The notes: generated by a model not told the origin, from the sequence alone. A DNA stretch of 64,000 nucleotides from Bacteroidota bacterium (GCA_023459355.1 JAEWUM010000003.1:62001-126000), one strand, 5' to 3'. Counted from the first letter of the stretch, positions 26,006 to 35,027 are shown. Translations and numbers: made by a program.

Positions 26006-26719
26006 TTATCTATCTATTGGTTTATCATTTGACCATCTGCCAGAATACACCAAATTCCCGTCTTTATCATACAGTGAACCCTGGCCTTGTCGTTTTCCGT
26101 ATTCCACAGATCCGGAATATGTATAACCATCAGTGTATTTAAGCGTCCCTTTCCCATGGGGCTTGTTGTTCAAAAAATCCCCAGAATAACTACTTTTATC
26201 TACATAATTCATAGTGCCAGATGTAATTTTACCATTTACAAACCTTCCAGAATATTTCCATCCGTCGCGATGTGTGTATGTGCCATGTCCGTGATAAGTC
26301 GAATTCACTATTTCACCATAATAATCACCATTAAAGTCCTTGATATACCCCTTCCCATCGACTATCGTACCATTTACAAATTTACCCTCGAGTTTTAATC
26401 CATTTGAATTATATTTAAACACGCCGTTACCATGAATCTTCCCTTCGAAGATTTCACCTGTATACGTTCCTTCTTTTTGCAAGGTAAAACCTTTACCTGT
26501 CCAGGGGATACCATTATTAAATACACCCTCAAACATCCTCCCCTCTTTATCCCTATATACTCCCTGACCTTCCCACTGACTGTTTTTCCAGTTCCCCTCG
26601 TAATAACCGTCATAATACTGGTGTTTTCCGAATCCGTTGTTGCAGTCACCCGAAACGCATTGCGCCCCAACAAGCTGTGCAAGACAAATAAAGACAGACA
26701 ATAAAATTAACTTATTCAT
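26006..26719 (-). CDS. secreted MORN-repeat protein
   Basis: 237 residues: signal peptide (LILLSVFICLAQLVGAQ) and about eight MORN repeats of ~23 residues, e.g. YYEGNWKNSQWEGQGVY, YYGEIVNSTYHGHGTYT, YSGDFLNNKPHGKGTLKY and YSGSVEYGKRQGQGSLY. MORN repeats form beta-hairpin ladders and mediate binding to lipid or protein. Two cysteines follow the signal (CVSGDCNNGFGK). Role unknown; likely operonic with the secreted protein downstream. Confidence 0.85.
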   Translation of the reverse strand: MNKLILLSVFICLAQLVGAQCVSGDCNNGFGKHQYYDGYYEGNWKNSQWEGQGVYRDKEGRMFEGVFNNGIPWTGKGFTLQKEGTYTGEIFEGKIHGNGVFKYNSNGLKLEGKFVNGTIVDGKGYIKDFNGDYYGEIVNSTYHGHGTYTHRDGWKYSGRFVNGKITSGTMNYVDKSSYSGDFLNNKPHGKGTLKYTDGYTYSGSVEYGKRQGQGSLYDKDGNLVYSGRWSNDKPIDR

Positions 26720-26758
26720 ATTTTTTCATTTTATCAGATATTCAGTCAGCAATTCATT

Positions 26759-27301
26759 TCAGAGTAATTTCTCAATATCCCCTTCCAACTCAGCAGGCTT
26801 CACCTTGGGATGATACCTGTAGACCGGCTTACCGTCTTTATCTATCAGGAACTTGGCAAAGTTCCATTCAATATCCGGTTTGTTTGCAGTTCCCGGCAGT
26901 ACTTTTTTCAGGTATTGATACAAGGGATGAGCATCTTCACCATTCACATCAATTTTAGAGAAAAGCGGGAATGTTACTCCATAATTTACGGAACAAAATT
27001 CAGCAATCTCCGCTTCTGTCCCTGGTTCTTGTCCCATAAACTGATTACAGGGAAAACCAAGTATGACCAGTCCACGGTCTTTGTACTTCTTATACAAAGC
27101 TTCGAGGCCTTCGTATTGTTTGGTCAACCCGCATTTGCTGGCAACGTTTACAATAAGGATGGTTTTTCCCTTGTATTGCGCCAGGGTGGTTTGCTGACCA
27201 TCAATTGTATTTACTTTAAAAGAATAAATGGATTGTGAACTGATAGTGGCAGTAAATAATACCGACAAAAAAATCACTGCAAGATGTTTGATTGGTGCCA
27301 T
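26759..27301 (-). CDS. secreted glutathione peroxidase-family protein
   Basis: 180 residues with an N-terminal signal/anchor (HLAVIFLSVLFTATISSQ). Peroxidase motifs are complete: NVASKCGLTKQYEGLEALY with a catalytic Cys (not selenocysteine), LGFPCNQFMGQEPG with the conserved Gln, and EWNFAKFLIDKDGKPVYRY with the Trp-Asn pair. Enzymes of this type usually use thioredoxin-like reductants for hydroperoxides. The signal suggests a periplasmic location. Confidence 0.9.
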   Translation of the reverse strand: MAPIKHLAVIFLSVLFTATISSQSIYSFKVNTIDGQQTTLAQYKGKTILIVNVASKCGLTKQYEGLEALYKKYKDRGLVILGFPCNQFMGQEPGTEAEIAEFCSVNYGVTFPLFSKIDVNGEDAHPLYQYLKKVLPGTANKPDIEWNFAKFLIDKDGKPVYRYHPKVKPAELEGDIEKLL

Positions 27302-27373
27302 TGTAGTTATTTGTTTATTTACATTGATACTTAAAACATGTTATGATAAAAAATTGTTCATACAGGCAAAAAA

Positions 27374-27398
27374 AACGCCCGCGGAATTCACGGGCGTT
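27374..27398 (-). terminator. intrinsic terminator of gdhA
   Basis: Perfect 8-bp stem AACGCCCG/CGGGCGTT, followed on the minus strand by an eight-T run. It lies 27-51 nt beyond the gdhA stop codon. Confidence 0.88.
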
Positions 27399-27424
27399 AT
27401 TCAACATATCATCTAAAATCTCAA

Positions 27425-28762
27425 TTACAGCACACCCTGTGCCATCATGGCCTTGGCAACTTTCATGAAACCGGCGATGTTTGCGCCTTTCACGTAGTTA
27501 ACATAACCATCAGCTTCAGTTCCGTATTTCACGCAGGCATTGTGGATATTTTCCATGATGTCTTTCAGTTTCTGATCAACTTCTTCTCTTGACCAGCTCA
27601 GTTTGATTGAGTTCTGAGTCATTTCAAGACCTGAAACTGAAACACCACCAGCATTGGCAGCTTTGCCCGGAGCATACAGGATTTTGTTTTTCAGGAATAC
27701 TTCAACAGCTTCGGGAGTAGAAGGCATGTTAGCTCCTTCTGAAACAGCTATACAACCGTTTTTCACCAGCATTTCAGCATCGTCGCCGTTCAACTCGTTC
27801 TGGGTTGCTGAAGGCAACGCGATAGTACAAGCTTCAGCCCATGGGCGTCCACCTTCTACATATTTGCAATTGTATTTGTCGGCATATTCCTTGATTCTAC
27901 CGCGGTAGATATTTTTCAGTTCGAAAACGTATTCGAGTTTTTCTTTGGTGATGCCTTCCGGATCGTAGATATAACCGTTACTGTCGGACAGGGTAATTAC
28001 TTTACCTCCCAGTTCCAGCACTTTTTCAGCGGTATAAGTAGCCACATTACCTGAACCGGAGATAGATACAACCTGACCTTTCAAATCGTTAATCCCTTTT
28101 CTTTTGAGCATATTCATCAGGAAGTAGATATTACCGTAACCGGTAGCTTCGGGACGAATCAGCGAACCACCGAATTCGATACCTTTACCTGTGAATGTAC
28201 CTGTATTTTCACGGGCCAGTTTGCGATACATGCCATACATGTAAGCAACCTCACGACCACCTACGCCGATATCACCGGCAGGAACATCAGTTTCAGGACC
28301 AATATGGCGCCACAATTCCAGCATGAACGCCTGGCAGAAACGCATGATTTCTGCATTTGATTTTCCTTTCGGATTGAAATCAGAACCTCCTTTTCCACCA
28401 CCCATCGGTAAGGTAGTCAGTGCATTTTTGAATGTTTGCTCGAAAGCCAAAAATTTCAGAATAGAAGGACAAACAGAGGCGTGGAAACGCATACCGCCTT
28501 TGTAAGGGCCGATGGCGTTGCAATGCTGAACACGGTATCCCATGTTGGTTTGCACGTTGCCTTTGTCATCAGTCCAGGTAATACGGAAAGAAAAAATTCG
28601 ATCCGGAATGCAAAGTCTTTCAATTAAATTTTGTTTTTCGAATTCGGGGTGGGCGTTGTACACTTCTTCAATTGAGTGCAATACTTCCTCAACTGCCTGA
28701 TGGTATTCAGGTTCATTGGGAAAGCGACGCCTCAGGGTGTCGAGGACTTGATCTGCTTTCAT
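27425..28762 (-). CDS. gdhA: glutamate dehydrogenase, hexameric class
   Basis: 445 residues. Interconverts 2-oxoglutarate plus ammonia and glutamate. Conserved stretches are GPYKGGMRFHASVCPSILKF, the catalytic-lysine region PMGGGKGGSDFNPKGKS, VPAGDIGVGGREVAYMYG, the dinucleotide fold VVSISGSGNVATYTAEKV and the C-terminal NAGGVSVSGLEMTQNS. Subtype by length and sequence fits the NADP-dependent class, though coenzyme choice is not proved by sequence. It is monocistronic and divergent from the arylpyruvate operon, whose aminotransferase would produce the glutamate it can recycle. Confidence 0.96.
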   Translation of the reverse strand: MKADQVLDTLRRRFPNEPEYHQAVEEVLHSIEEVYNAHPEFEKQNLIERLCIPDRIFSFRITWTDDKGNVQTNMGYRVQHCNAIGPYKGGMRFHASVCPSILKFLAFEQTFKNALTTLPMGGGKGGSDFNPKGKSNAEIMRFCQAFMLELWRHIGPETDVPAGDIGVGGREVAYMYGMYRKLARENTGTFTGKGIEFGGSLIRPEATGYGNIYFLMNMLKRKGINDLKGQVVSISGSGNVATYTAEKVLELGGKVITLSDSNGYIYDPEGITKEKLEYVFELKNIYRGRIKEYADKYNCKYVEGGRPWAEACTIALPSATQNELNGDDAEMLVKNGCIAVSEGANMPSTPEAVEVFLKNKILYAPGKAANAGGVSVSGLEMTQNSIKLSWSREEVDQKLKDIMENIHNACVKYGTEADGYVNYVKGANIAGFMKVAKAMMAQGVL

Positions 28763-28802
28763 AAAAATGTTACGTTTTTTAGTGGGTTTATTGTTTCGGC
28801 GG

Positions 28803-28837
28803 CAAAATTACAAAATTTATTTAACTATAAAAGCAAA
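28803..28837 (-). promoter_or_regulatory. candidate gdhA promoter
   Basis: TAATTTTG (28803-28810, minus strand) matches TAnnTTTG; a TTTG lies at 28834-28837, 23 nt further upstream. The 309-nt gdhA-iorA gap otherwise contains AT-rich sequence and the iorA promoter only. Confidence 0.55.
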
Positions 28838-28943
28838 AATCAGATTTTTTTTAATTTTTAATAGCAAAAACATTTTTTTTGTTTGGTTTTATAAGCATTT
28901 TTCTATAGAGCAAGGAAAGTGAGTGGTGTGTTGTAAAGGGCAC

Positions 28944-28974
28944 TTTGCTATTTGCTCCTTTTTCGCTAACTTTG
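28944..28974 (+). promoter_or_regulatory. iorA operon promoter
   Basis: TTTG at 28944-28947 and TAACTTTG at 28967-28974, separated by 19 nt, match the Bacteroidota -33/-7 pair. The leader to the iorA start is then about 90 nt. Confidence 0.68.
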
Positions 28975-29071
28975 CGAAGTTTTGGCTGAAAAACACTTTT
29001 GTGAGATTACATTATCCTGTTTTTACATCAATTTTGCAGATAAAAGCACACATTAGACATTGAATTAAAAC

Positions 29072-30664
29072 ATGGTTAAAGAAAAAGAATTGCTCCTCGG
29101 GGCGGAAGTCATTGCCGTTGCCGCTATTGACGAAGGAATTTCGGGCGTTTATGCTTATCCCGGCACTCCTTCTACCGAAATCACCACCTACATTCAGCAA
29201 TCAGAAATTGCGAAACAAAAAAAGATAAGGTCAAGCTGGTCGGCCAACGAAAAAACGGCTTATGAGGCTGCACTCGGCATGTCATATGCCGGAAAAAGGA
29301 GTTTAGTTTGCATGAAACACGTGGGACTGAACGTGGCTGCCGATGCGTTTATCAATTCGGCGGTGACCGGGATTAATGGGGGACTGGTATTACTGGTGGC
29401 CGATGACCCTTCGATGCATTCTTCGCAAAATGAACAGGATACACGATTCTATGGCAAGTTTTCTTACTTACCTTTACTGGAGCCTTCCAATCAGCAAGAG
29501 GCCTATCACTGTGTACGTCATGCTTTCCGATTGTCGGAAGAAGTGAAATTGCCGGTTATTATCCGCATCACCACACGACTATCGCATTCCCGCTCGGTTA
29601 TCGAACGCACAGAGCCTGTTGAAGCCAATCCGCTGAATCCGGAAACAGACCGGTTCAAATGGATTTTACTGCCTGCCAATGCACGCAGACGTTACAATGC
29701 ATTACTTGAAATGCAAACACAACTGACTGAGTTATCTGAAAATTCAATTTTCAATAAAGAAATTACCGGAACTGGAGACTTTGGGATTATTGCTTTCGGA
29801 CTGGCCTATAATTATGTGATGGAAATCAATTCAGCCCATCAATTAAACATCCCTGTTTTGAAAATTTCGCAATATCCTGTTCCGGAACAAAAAATCAAGG
29901 CCTTTTGCAGTCGTTATTCAAAAGTGATGATCGCGGAAGAGGGTTACCCTATTTACGAAGAATTGTTGCGCGGGTTCTTCGACAATGGTAAGTTCACTGG
30001 GCGACTGGACGGCACCTTACCACGCACCGGAGAGTTATCACCGGATGCATTAGCCAAAACATTGCTGAATAAAACCAATGTCACGCAGCCGGTTCCTGAG
30101 ATTGTTGCCAACCGGCCGCCCGAGTTGTGCCAGGGTTGCAGTCACCGCGACTTGTACGAAGCCCTGAACATAGCACTCGAAAGCTACGAAAACAAGCATG
30201 TATTTGCCGATATCGGATGTTACACGCTGGGTGCGCTTCCTCCATATAATGCCATCAACACCTGCGTGGACATGGGAGCCTCTGTGACCATGGCCAAGGG
30301 CGCTGCTGATGCGGGAATACATCCGGCAGTAGCAGTAATCGGAGATTCAACATTTACACATTCCGGTATCACCGGTCTGCTGGATGCGGTGAACGATAAA
30401 ACACCGATGACCTTGATTATTTCTGATAATTATACAACAGCCATGACAGGCGGACAAGATTCTGCCGGGACTAACAAACTTCAGCAAATTTGTGAAGGCA
30501 TCGGGGTGGAGACAGCACACATCCACACCATCGTTCCTTTGAAGAAAAATCTGGAAGAAAACATCGCCAAGCTGAAAGCTGCTTTCGATTACGAAGGCGT
30601 TTCGGTTATTCTGGCTTGCCGCGAGTGCATTCAAACATTAAGAAGGAAAAACAGCAAAAAATAA
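29072..30664 (+). CDS. iorA: indolepyruvate ferredoxin oxidoreductase, alpha subunit
   Basis: Oxidatively decarboxylates aryl-pyruvates to aryl-acetyl-CoA with ferredoxin as acceptor, using thiamine diphosphate. The N-terminal pyrimidine-binding half begins LLLGAEVIAVAAIDEGISGV and has AYPGTPSTEI; the C-terminal TPP domain has PELCQGCSHRDLYEAL, DIGCYTLGALPPYNAINTC and VIGDSTFTHSGITGLLDAV. At 530 residues it stops after VILACRECIQTL; the 2x[4Fe-4S] ferredoxin-like tail of the longer archaeal type is absent, so electrons must leave through a separate ferredoxin. It is followed by iorB after 6 nt. Confidence 0.93.
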   Translation: MVKEKELLLGAEVIAVAAIDEGISGVYAYPGTPSTEITTYIQQSEIAKQKKIRSSWSANEKTAYEAALGMSYAGKRSLVCMKHVGLNVAADAFINSAVTGINGGLVLLVADDPSMHSSQNEQDTRFYGKFSYLPLLEPSNQQEAYHCVRHAFRLSEEVKLPVIIRITTRLSHSRSVIERTEPVEANPLNPETDRFKWILLPANARRRYNALLEMQTQLTELSENSIFNKEITGTGDFGIIAFGLAYNYVMEINSAHQLNIPVLKISQYPVPEQKIKAFCSRYSKVMIAEEGYPIYEELLRGFFDNGKFTGRLDGTLPRTGELSPDALAKTLLNKTNVTQPVPEIVANRPPELCQGCSHRDLYEALNIALESYENKHVFADIGCYTLGALPPYNAINTCVDMGASVTMAKGAADAGIHPAVAVIGDSTFTHSGITGLLDAVNDKTPMTLIISDNYTTAMTGGQDSAGTNKLQQICEGIGVETAHIHTIVPLKKNLEENIAKLKAAFDYEGVSVILACRECIQTLRRKNSKK

Positions 30665-30670
30665 GACACG

Positions 30671-31243
30671 ATGATCAACAATATTATATTGGCAGGAGTG
30701 GGCGGTCAGGGAATTCTGACCATTGCCGCCATCATTGATTATGCTGCCATGCAAAAAAATCTTTTCATCAAACAGGCGGAAGTCCACGGCATGAGTCAGC
30801 GTGGTGGTGCGGTAGAATCGCATTTACGCATTTCCGATCGTGAAATTTATTCCGATTTAATTCCACGTGGTGAAGCCAGTATTATTTTATCGCTGGAGCC
30901 TATGGAAGCACTTCGTTATCTTCCTTTTCTGGCGGAAGACGGTGTAATCATCACGGCGACAAAACCTTTTGTGAATATCGCGAATTATCCGGATGAAAAA
31001 GAAGTGCTGGAAAACATAAAAAAAACAGGCAAAAAAGTACAGTTTATCGATGCCGAAGCCATCGCGAAAGAAGCTGGCAGCATCAAAACCGAGAATGTAG
31101 TGATGATAGGCGCCGCTGCCGATTACCTCGGGTTCACCAAAGAGGAACTCCGGGAAAGCATCCGTGCCATGTTCAGCAGCAAAGGCGAAGCCGTGGTAGA
31201 GATGAATTTAAAAGCGTTTGAATTAGGAATACTAACTATATAA
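30671..31243 (+). CDS. iorB: indolepyruvate ferredoxin oxidoreductase, beta subunit
   Basis: 190 residues, the gamma-type domain of 2-oxoacid:ferredoxin oxidoreductases. NIILAGVGGQGILTIAAIID at the start is the family signature; KQAEVHGMSQRGGAVESHLR contains the conserved SQRGG motif. It pairs with IorA; both are needed for activity in characterised members. Gap to iorA is 6 nt; after it come R8 repeats and then paaK. Confidence 0.93.
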   Translation: MINNIILAGVGGQGILTIAAIIDYAAMQKNLFIKQAEVHGMSQRGGAVESHLRISDREIYSDLIPRGEASIILSLEPMEALRYLPFLAEDGVIITATKPFVNIANYPDEKEVLENIKKTGKKVQFIDAEAIAKEAGSIKTENVVMIGAAADYLGFTKEELRESIRAMFSSKGEAVVEMNLKAFELGILTI

Positions 31244-31244
31244 G

Positions 31245-31318
31245 ACACCAGTCACCAGACGCCAGACATCGGTTATCATACATCAGACTGGTGACCGGAG
31301 ACCGGAGACTGGAGACCA
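31245..31318. repeat. degenerate CCAGAC/GGAGACC repeat R8
   Basis: Units ACACCAGTCACCAGACGCCA pass into inverse-sense units GACCGGAGACCGGAGACTGG. Same family as 12345-12383. It fills the iorB-paaK gap. Confidence 0.75.
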
Positions 31319-31330
31319 AAAATATTTACT

Positions 31331-32638
31331 ATGATCTGGAACGAATTTATTGAAACAGCCGACAGAGAAAAGCTGAAGGAGATTCAGAATGAGCGTTTTG
31401 TCAAGATGATTGAACGCATGTACTACAATGTGCCTTTCTACAGAAAGAAACTGACAGAAGCGGGCATAGAACCCGGCAACATCAAAAGCATTGATCAGCT
31501 GAAAGATTTACCTTTTACGGTAAAAGACGATTTACGCGATAATTATCCTTTTGGACTGTTTACTGTCCCCCAAAACCAGATTGTCCGCTTGCATGCTTCG
31601 AGCGGTACCACCGGCAAGCCAACGGTGGTGGGTTATACCAAAAACGATTTGCAACTTTGGAGCGAAGTCGTGGCACGTTCGCTGACCATGGCGGGGGTTA
31701 CTAAAGAAGACATCATCCAGGTGGCTTATGGTTACGGATTGTTTACCGGCGGACTCGGCGTTCATTATGGTGCTGAAAAAGTCGGTGCATCAGTTATACC
31801 TATTTCCGGAGGAAACACAAAAAAACAATTGCAGCTGATGGTTGATTTCGGTTCGACCGTGATTGCCTGTACGCCTTCGTACGCTGCACACTTGGGCGAA
31901 AGTTTAGTTGCAGCAGGCATTGACAGGAAAGAAATTAAACTGAGAGCCGGTATTTTCGGCGCAGAACCATGGACGAACGAGTTACGCAAACAGGTAGAAA
32001 ATCTACTCGGCATCAAAGCGTTTGATATTTACGGACTCAGCGAAATCATCGGTCCGGGTGTATCCATGGAGTGTGAATGTCAGAACGGCATGCACATTTT
32101 CGAAGATCATTTCATCCCGGAAATTATCGACCCGAAAACGCTGGAGGTTTTGCCTTATGGTGAACTGGGCGAACTTGTTTTCACAACTATAACAAAAGAA
32201 GCCATGCCGCTGCTCCGATACAGAACCAGAGACCTGACTCGTCTGCATGTGGAGAAATGCGCCTGCGGTCGTACGCTGGTGAGGATGGAAAAATGCATGG
32301 GCAGAAGCGACGATATGCTTATTATCCGTGGTGTGAACGTGTTCCCATCGCAGGTTGAAGCCGTACTGCTCGAAATGAGCGAGGCGAGTCCGCACTACCA
32401 ACTGGTGGTAAACCGCGAAAACAACCTCGACACCTTAGAAATCAATATCGAAATCGACGATCAGTTCTGGTCGGACGAAATTAAAACTTTAGAGAATCTA
32501 AAGAAAAGATTCCAGCATAACATCGCAAGCACGCTGGGTATTTCAGCAAAAATTAACTTAGTTGAACCCAACACCATTGCCAGATCAGAAGGAAAAGCAA
32601 AAAGGGTGATTGACAAGCGAATAACTAATATCGAATAG
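31331..32638 (+). CDS. paaK: phenylacetate--CoA ligase family protein
   Basis: 435 residues of the ANL superfamily, PaaK type. Motifs are RLHASSGTTGKPTVVGYT (P-loop), YGLSEIIGPGVSMECE, LLRYRTRDLTRL and the mobile-domain SDDMLIIRGVNVFPSQVEAV. The enzyme joins aryl-acetates to CoA with ATP going to AMP. In this operon it can either activate aryl-acetates or act in the reverse direction after IorAB; which way it runs cannot be read from sequence. Confidence 0.93.
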   Translation: MIWNEFIETADREKLKEIQNERFVKMIERMYYNVPFYRKKLTEAGIEPGNIKSIDQLKDLPFTVKDDLRDNYPFGLFTVPQNQIVRLHASSGTTGKPTVVGYTKNDLQLWSEVVARSLTMAGVTKEDIIQVAYGYGLFTGGLGVHYGAEKVGASVIPISGGNTKKQLQLMVDFGSTVIACTPSYAAHLGESLVAAGIDRKEIKLRAGIFGAEPWTNELRKQVENLLGIKAFDIYGLSEIIGPGVSMECECQNGMHIFEDHFIPEIIDPKTLEVLPYGELGELVFTTITKEAMPLLRYRTRDLTRLHVEKCACGRTLVRMEKCMGRSDDMLIIRGVNVFPSQVEAVLLEMSEASPHYQLVVNRENNLDTLEINIEIDDQFWSDEIKTLENLKKRFQHNIASTLGISAKINLVEPNTIARSEGKAKRVIDKRITNIE

Positions 32639-32690
32639 TGAATAGCTATTAGCTATTAGTTATTCGTTATTCGCTATTTACTGACGTTAG
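32622..32690. repeat. degenerate TAGCTATTAGC repeat R7 downstream of paaK
   Basis: Short units AATAGTGAATAGC, TATTAGCTATTAG and TATTCGTTATTCGC, overlapping the paaK stop. Same family as 12385-12447 and 4185-4236. Confidence 0.7.
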
Positions 32691-32709
32691 ACTTTAAAAA
32701 TAAAAAATT

Positions 32710-33135
32710 ATGATAATAAAGCAATTATCAGTTTTCCTGGAAAACAAGACCGGGAGACTCACCGAGATGACAAAGATTCTGAGTGAGAACAACATCAACA
32801 TCTCAGCATTCAGTATTGCCGACACAGCCGATTTTGGCATTGTGAGGTGTATTGTATCCAAACCGGATGAAGCCATCAAAGCGTTAAAAGAGAAGCATTT
32901 TTCAGTGAACATCACCGATGTGGTGTGTATGATTGTACCGCATGAACCAGGCGGTTTATACAAAGCATTGCAAATTCTTTCAGACAACAATGTGCCGGTT
33001 GAATACATGTACGCCTTTGCTTTCGACAATTCTGCCAGTGTGGTGATTCGTTCCGAATCGAACGAGGAAGTCATCCGGGTATTGGAGGCAAATCAGATGA
33101 AATTGGTGAAAGCGAGTGATATTTATCAAATCTGA
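32710..33135 (+). CDS. tandem ACT-domain protein
   Basis: 141 residues made of two ACT domains (KQLSVFLENKTGRLTEMTKI, residues ~4-70, and CMIVPHEPGGLYKALQILSD, residues ~75-140). ACT pairs bind amino acids and give feedback control. This small double-ACT type is repeatedly found beside iorAB and paaK in Bacteroidota and archaea, so it may sense an aromatic amino acid for this pathway; that role is inferred from context. Confidence 0.87.
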   Translation: MIIKQLSVFLENKTGRLTEMTKILSENNINISAFSIADTADFGIVRCIVSKPDEAIKALKEKHFSVNITDVVCMIVPHEPGGLYKALQILSDNNVPVEYMYAFAFDNSASVVIRSESNEEVIRVLEANQMKLVKASDIYQI

Positions 33136-33151
33136 TTTTCAATTACAACTT

Positions 33152-33187
33152 TAAACCTGTCAGGTTTTGAAAACCTGACAGGTTTAA
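33152..33187. repeat. palindromic repeat R1, copy 3
   Basis: Arms TAAACCTGTCAGGTTTT / AAAACCTGACAGGTTTA after the ACT gene. A short R3 piece (ACCATTAACCACTATTAAAC) follows at 33193-33212. Confidence 0.85.
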
Positions 33188-33213
33188 ATACCAACCATTA
33201 ACCACTATTAAAC

Positions 33214-33615
33214 GTGAGCGATAAGTGTTTTGAATATTTCAAAGGCGACAACTTTGCCCGCGAAAACGGGATTGTCCTCGTATCATGCAATCCCGGCCAT
33301 GCCATTGTGAAGGTTGAAATAACCAGCCGACATCTGAATGGGGCCGGCGTGGTGCATGGTGGACTGCTATTCACCCTGGCCGATTTTGCCTTTGCAGCTG
33401 CGACAAATTCGTATGGAAAGGTAGCGTTATCAATCAATGCATCCATTAATTTCTTTGAAAAAAGCACTTCAGGTACTATTATCGCTGAAGCAACCGAGAT
33501 TTCCCGCAGCAACAAATTAATACACTGCGACATCAATATCCGGCAGGAAAATGGTCCGCTGCTGGCCAACTTCAAAGGAACCGCCTATGTCACCAAAACA
33601 GATATTAAATTTTGA
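33214..33615 (+). CDS. PaaI-type hotdog thioesterase
   Basis: 133 residues, GTG start. The hotdog signature LNGAGVVHGGLLFTLADFAF and SINASINFFEKSTSGTIIAE match the PaaI/YdiI thioesterases, with the catalytic acidic residue in LFTLADFAF. It probably releases free acid from aryl-acetyl-CoA made by IorAB, which would fit its place after paaK. Substrate is inferred from context only. Confidence 0.85.
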   Translation: MSDKCFEYFKGDNFARENGIVLVSCNPGHAIVKVEITSRHLNGAGVVHGGLLFTLADFAFAAATNSYGKVALSINASINFFEKSTSGTIIAEATEISRSNKLIHCDINIRQENGPLLANFKGTAYVTKTDIKF

Positions 33616-33623
33616 ATATTTAA

Positions 33624-33826
33624 ACCACAAAAGGCACAAAAGAAAAGCTAAGGAATCACAAAAGAAAATTTTTGAACCATATAAGCCATAAAAGTTACAT
33701 ATAAGCTTATATTCTTTTCGATTTACTATTAAGCATTTAAACCAAATTAGAAACATTAAGTTTGAATTTCTAAACTTTTAAATCTTAAATCAATTAACCA
33801 CTATCCACTAACAACTAATAACTAAA
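33624..33826. repeat. composite repeat (R2 long form and R3) before the aminotransferase
   Basis: 33624-33706 is a close copy of 6332-6413 (CACAAAAG... CTAAGGAA ... AACCATATAAGCC ... TTACATATAAGCTT). 33793-33826 is an R3 run (TTAACCACTATCCACTAACA). No coding sequence seen. Confidence 0.8.
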
Positions 33827-33830
33827 TATA

Positions 33831-35027
33831 ATGACCCGTTTTTCAACTTCCATAAATAGTCTGCGCACTTCAGAAATCCGCGATTTAATGAGTTTGGCCA
33901 ATAAGCCAGGTATGATTTTATTCTCAGGTGGAATGCCCGACAACAACCTGTTTCCGCTGCATCAGATTGATGAGATATACAATAACCTGACGGAAAAGGA
34001 AAAGCAAATCGCCATGCAATACGGTCCGACCAGTGGCATACCCGAGCTACTCAATTCATTAAAAGCATTTCTGAGAAAAAAAAGATTACCGGTTGATGAA
34101 AACAAACTCATGATCACCACCGGTTCCCTGCAAGCTATCAACATATTAGCAAAAGCCTTTATTGATCCGGGCGACACCATCATCGTAGAGAATCCATGTT
34201 TTATCGGTGCCATCTCCGCGTTCAAATCCTATCAGGCAGATATTGTTTCCGTGCCACTCAGCTCTGACGGCATCGATTTGGAAAAATTGAAAGCAGCCCT
34301 GGCTAACGCGAAACAAAAGCCTAAATTTGTGTATCTGACCCCTAATTTCCATAATCCTGCGGGGACATTATATACATTAGAAAAGAAAAAGGCATTGATA
34401 GAAATCCTTTCAGGTCAGAACATCCCGCTGATTGAAGACGATGCCTACAGTGATTTGTGGTATTACGAAGCAGACAAGGAGCACCTCACCACCATCAAGG
34501 AAATGAATCCTGCCGGTATTGAAGTATGTTATACCGGTTCATTTTCGAAGATTCTGGGACCGGGTTTACGCCTTGGCTGGATGATGGTACCGGAACACAT
34601 TTATCAGAAATGTGAGTTAATCAAGCAGGCGGTTGATGCCTGTTCGCCCAGTTTCACGCAGATGCTGGCTCATAAATTCGTAGAATCAGGAGCTGTTTAT
34701 AACTATATTGATGCAGTTCGGGTACAATACAAGGAGCGTGCGGAAGCGATGGTAATCGCCCTGCAAAAACACCTGCCCGAAGGCGTTACCTTCACCGCAC
34801 CACGCGGAGGTTTTTACATCTGGTTGCAATTGCCCGAAGGCATCGATTCAACAGAAATACTTAAAAAAGCCATTGAAAAAGGCGTGGTTTTCGTATCTGG
34901 AAAGACATTCGACCCGCATGGCAAGATCAACAACACCATGCGCTTGTCGTTCTGTAATACGTCCGTTGAGAAAATCAACGAGGGGATACCTTTGGTGGCC
35001 GAGGCGATAAAATCTTTCTTGATTTAA
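33831..35027 (+). CDS. PLP-dependent aminotransferase, class I (2-aminoadipate/aromatic type)
   Basis: 398 residues. Motifs are ILFSGGMPDNNLFP, QYGPTSGIPELLNSL, VENPCFIGAISAFKSY, TPNFHNPAGTLYTLEKKKAL, IEDDAYSDLWYYE, YTGSFSKILGPGLRLGWMM (the PLP lysine is in SFSK) and APRGGFYIWLQLPEG. This is the LysN/MocR-derived branch that accepts aromatic and 2-aminoadipate substrates. In this setting it would turn aromatic amino acids into aryl-pyruvates for IorAB, with 2-oxoglutarate as likely acceptor. Its 3' end overlaps the GH43 gene on the other strand by 53 nt. Confidence 0.92.
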   Translation: MTRFSTSINSLRTSEIRDLMSLANKPGMILFSGGMPDNNLFPLHQIDEIYNNLTEKEKQIAMQYGPTSGIPELLNSLKAFLRKKRLPVDENKLMITTGSLQAINILAKAFIDPGDTIIVENPCFIGAISAFKSYQADIVSVPLSSDGIDLEKLKAALANAKQKPKFVYLTPNFHNPAGTLYTLEKKKALIEILSGQNIPLIEDDAYSDLWYYEADKEHLTTIKEMNPAGIEVCYTGSFSKILGPGLRLGWMMVPEHIYQKCELIKQAVDACSPSFTQMLAHKFVESGAVYNYIDAVRVQYKERAEAMVIALQKHLPEGVTFTAPRGGFYIWLQLPEGIDSTEILKKAIEKGVVFVSGKTFDPHGKINNTMRLSFCNTSVEKINEGIPLVAEAIKSFLI

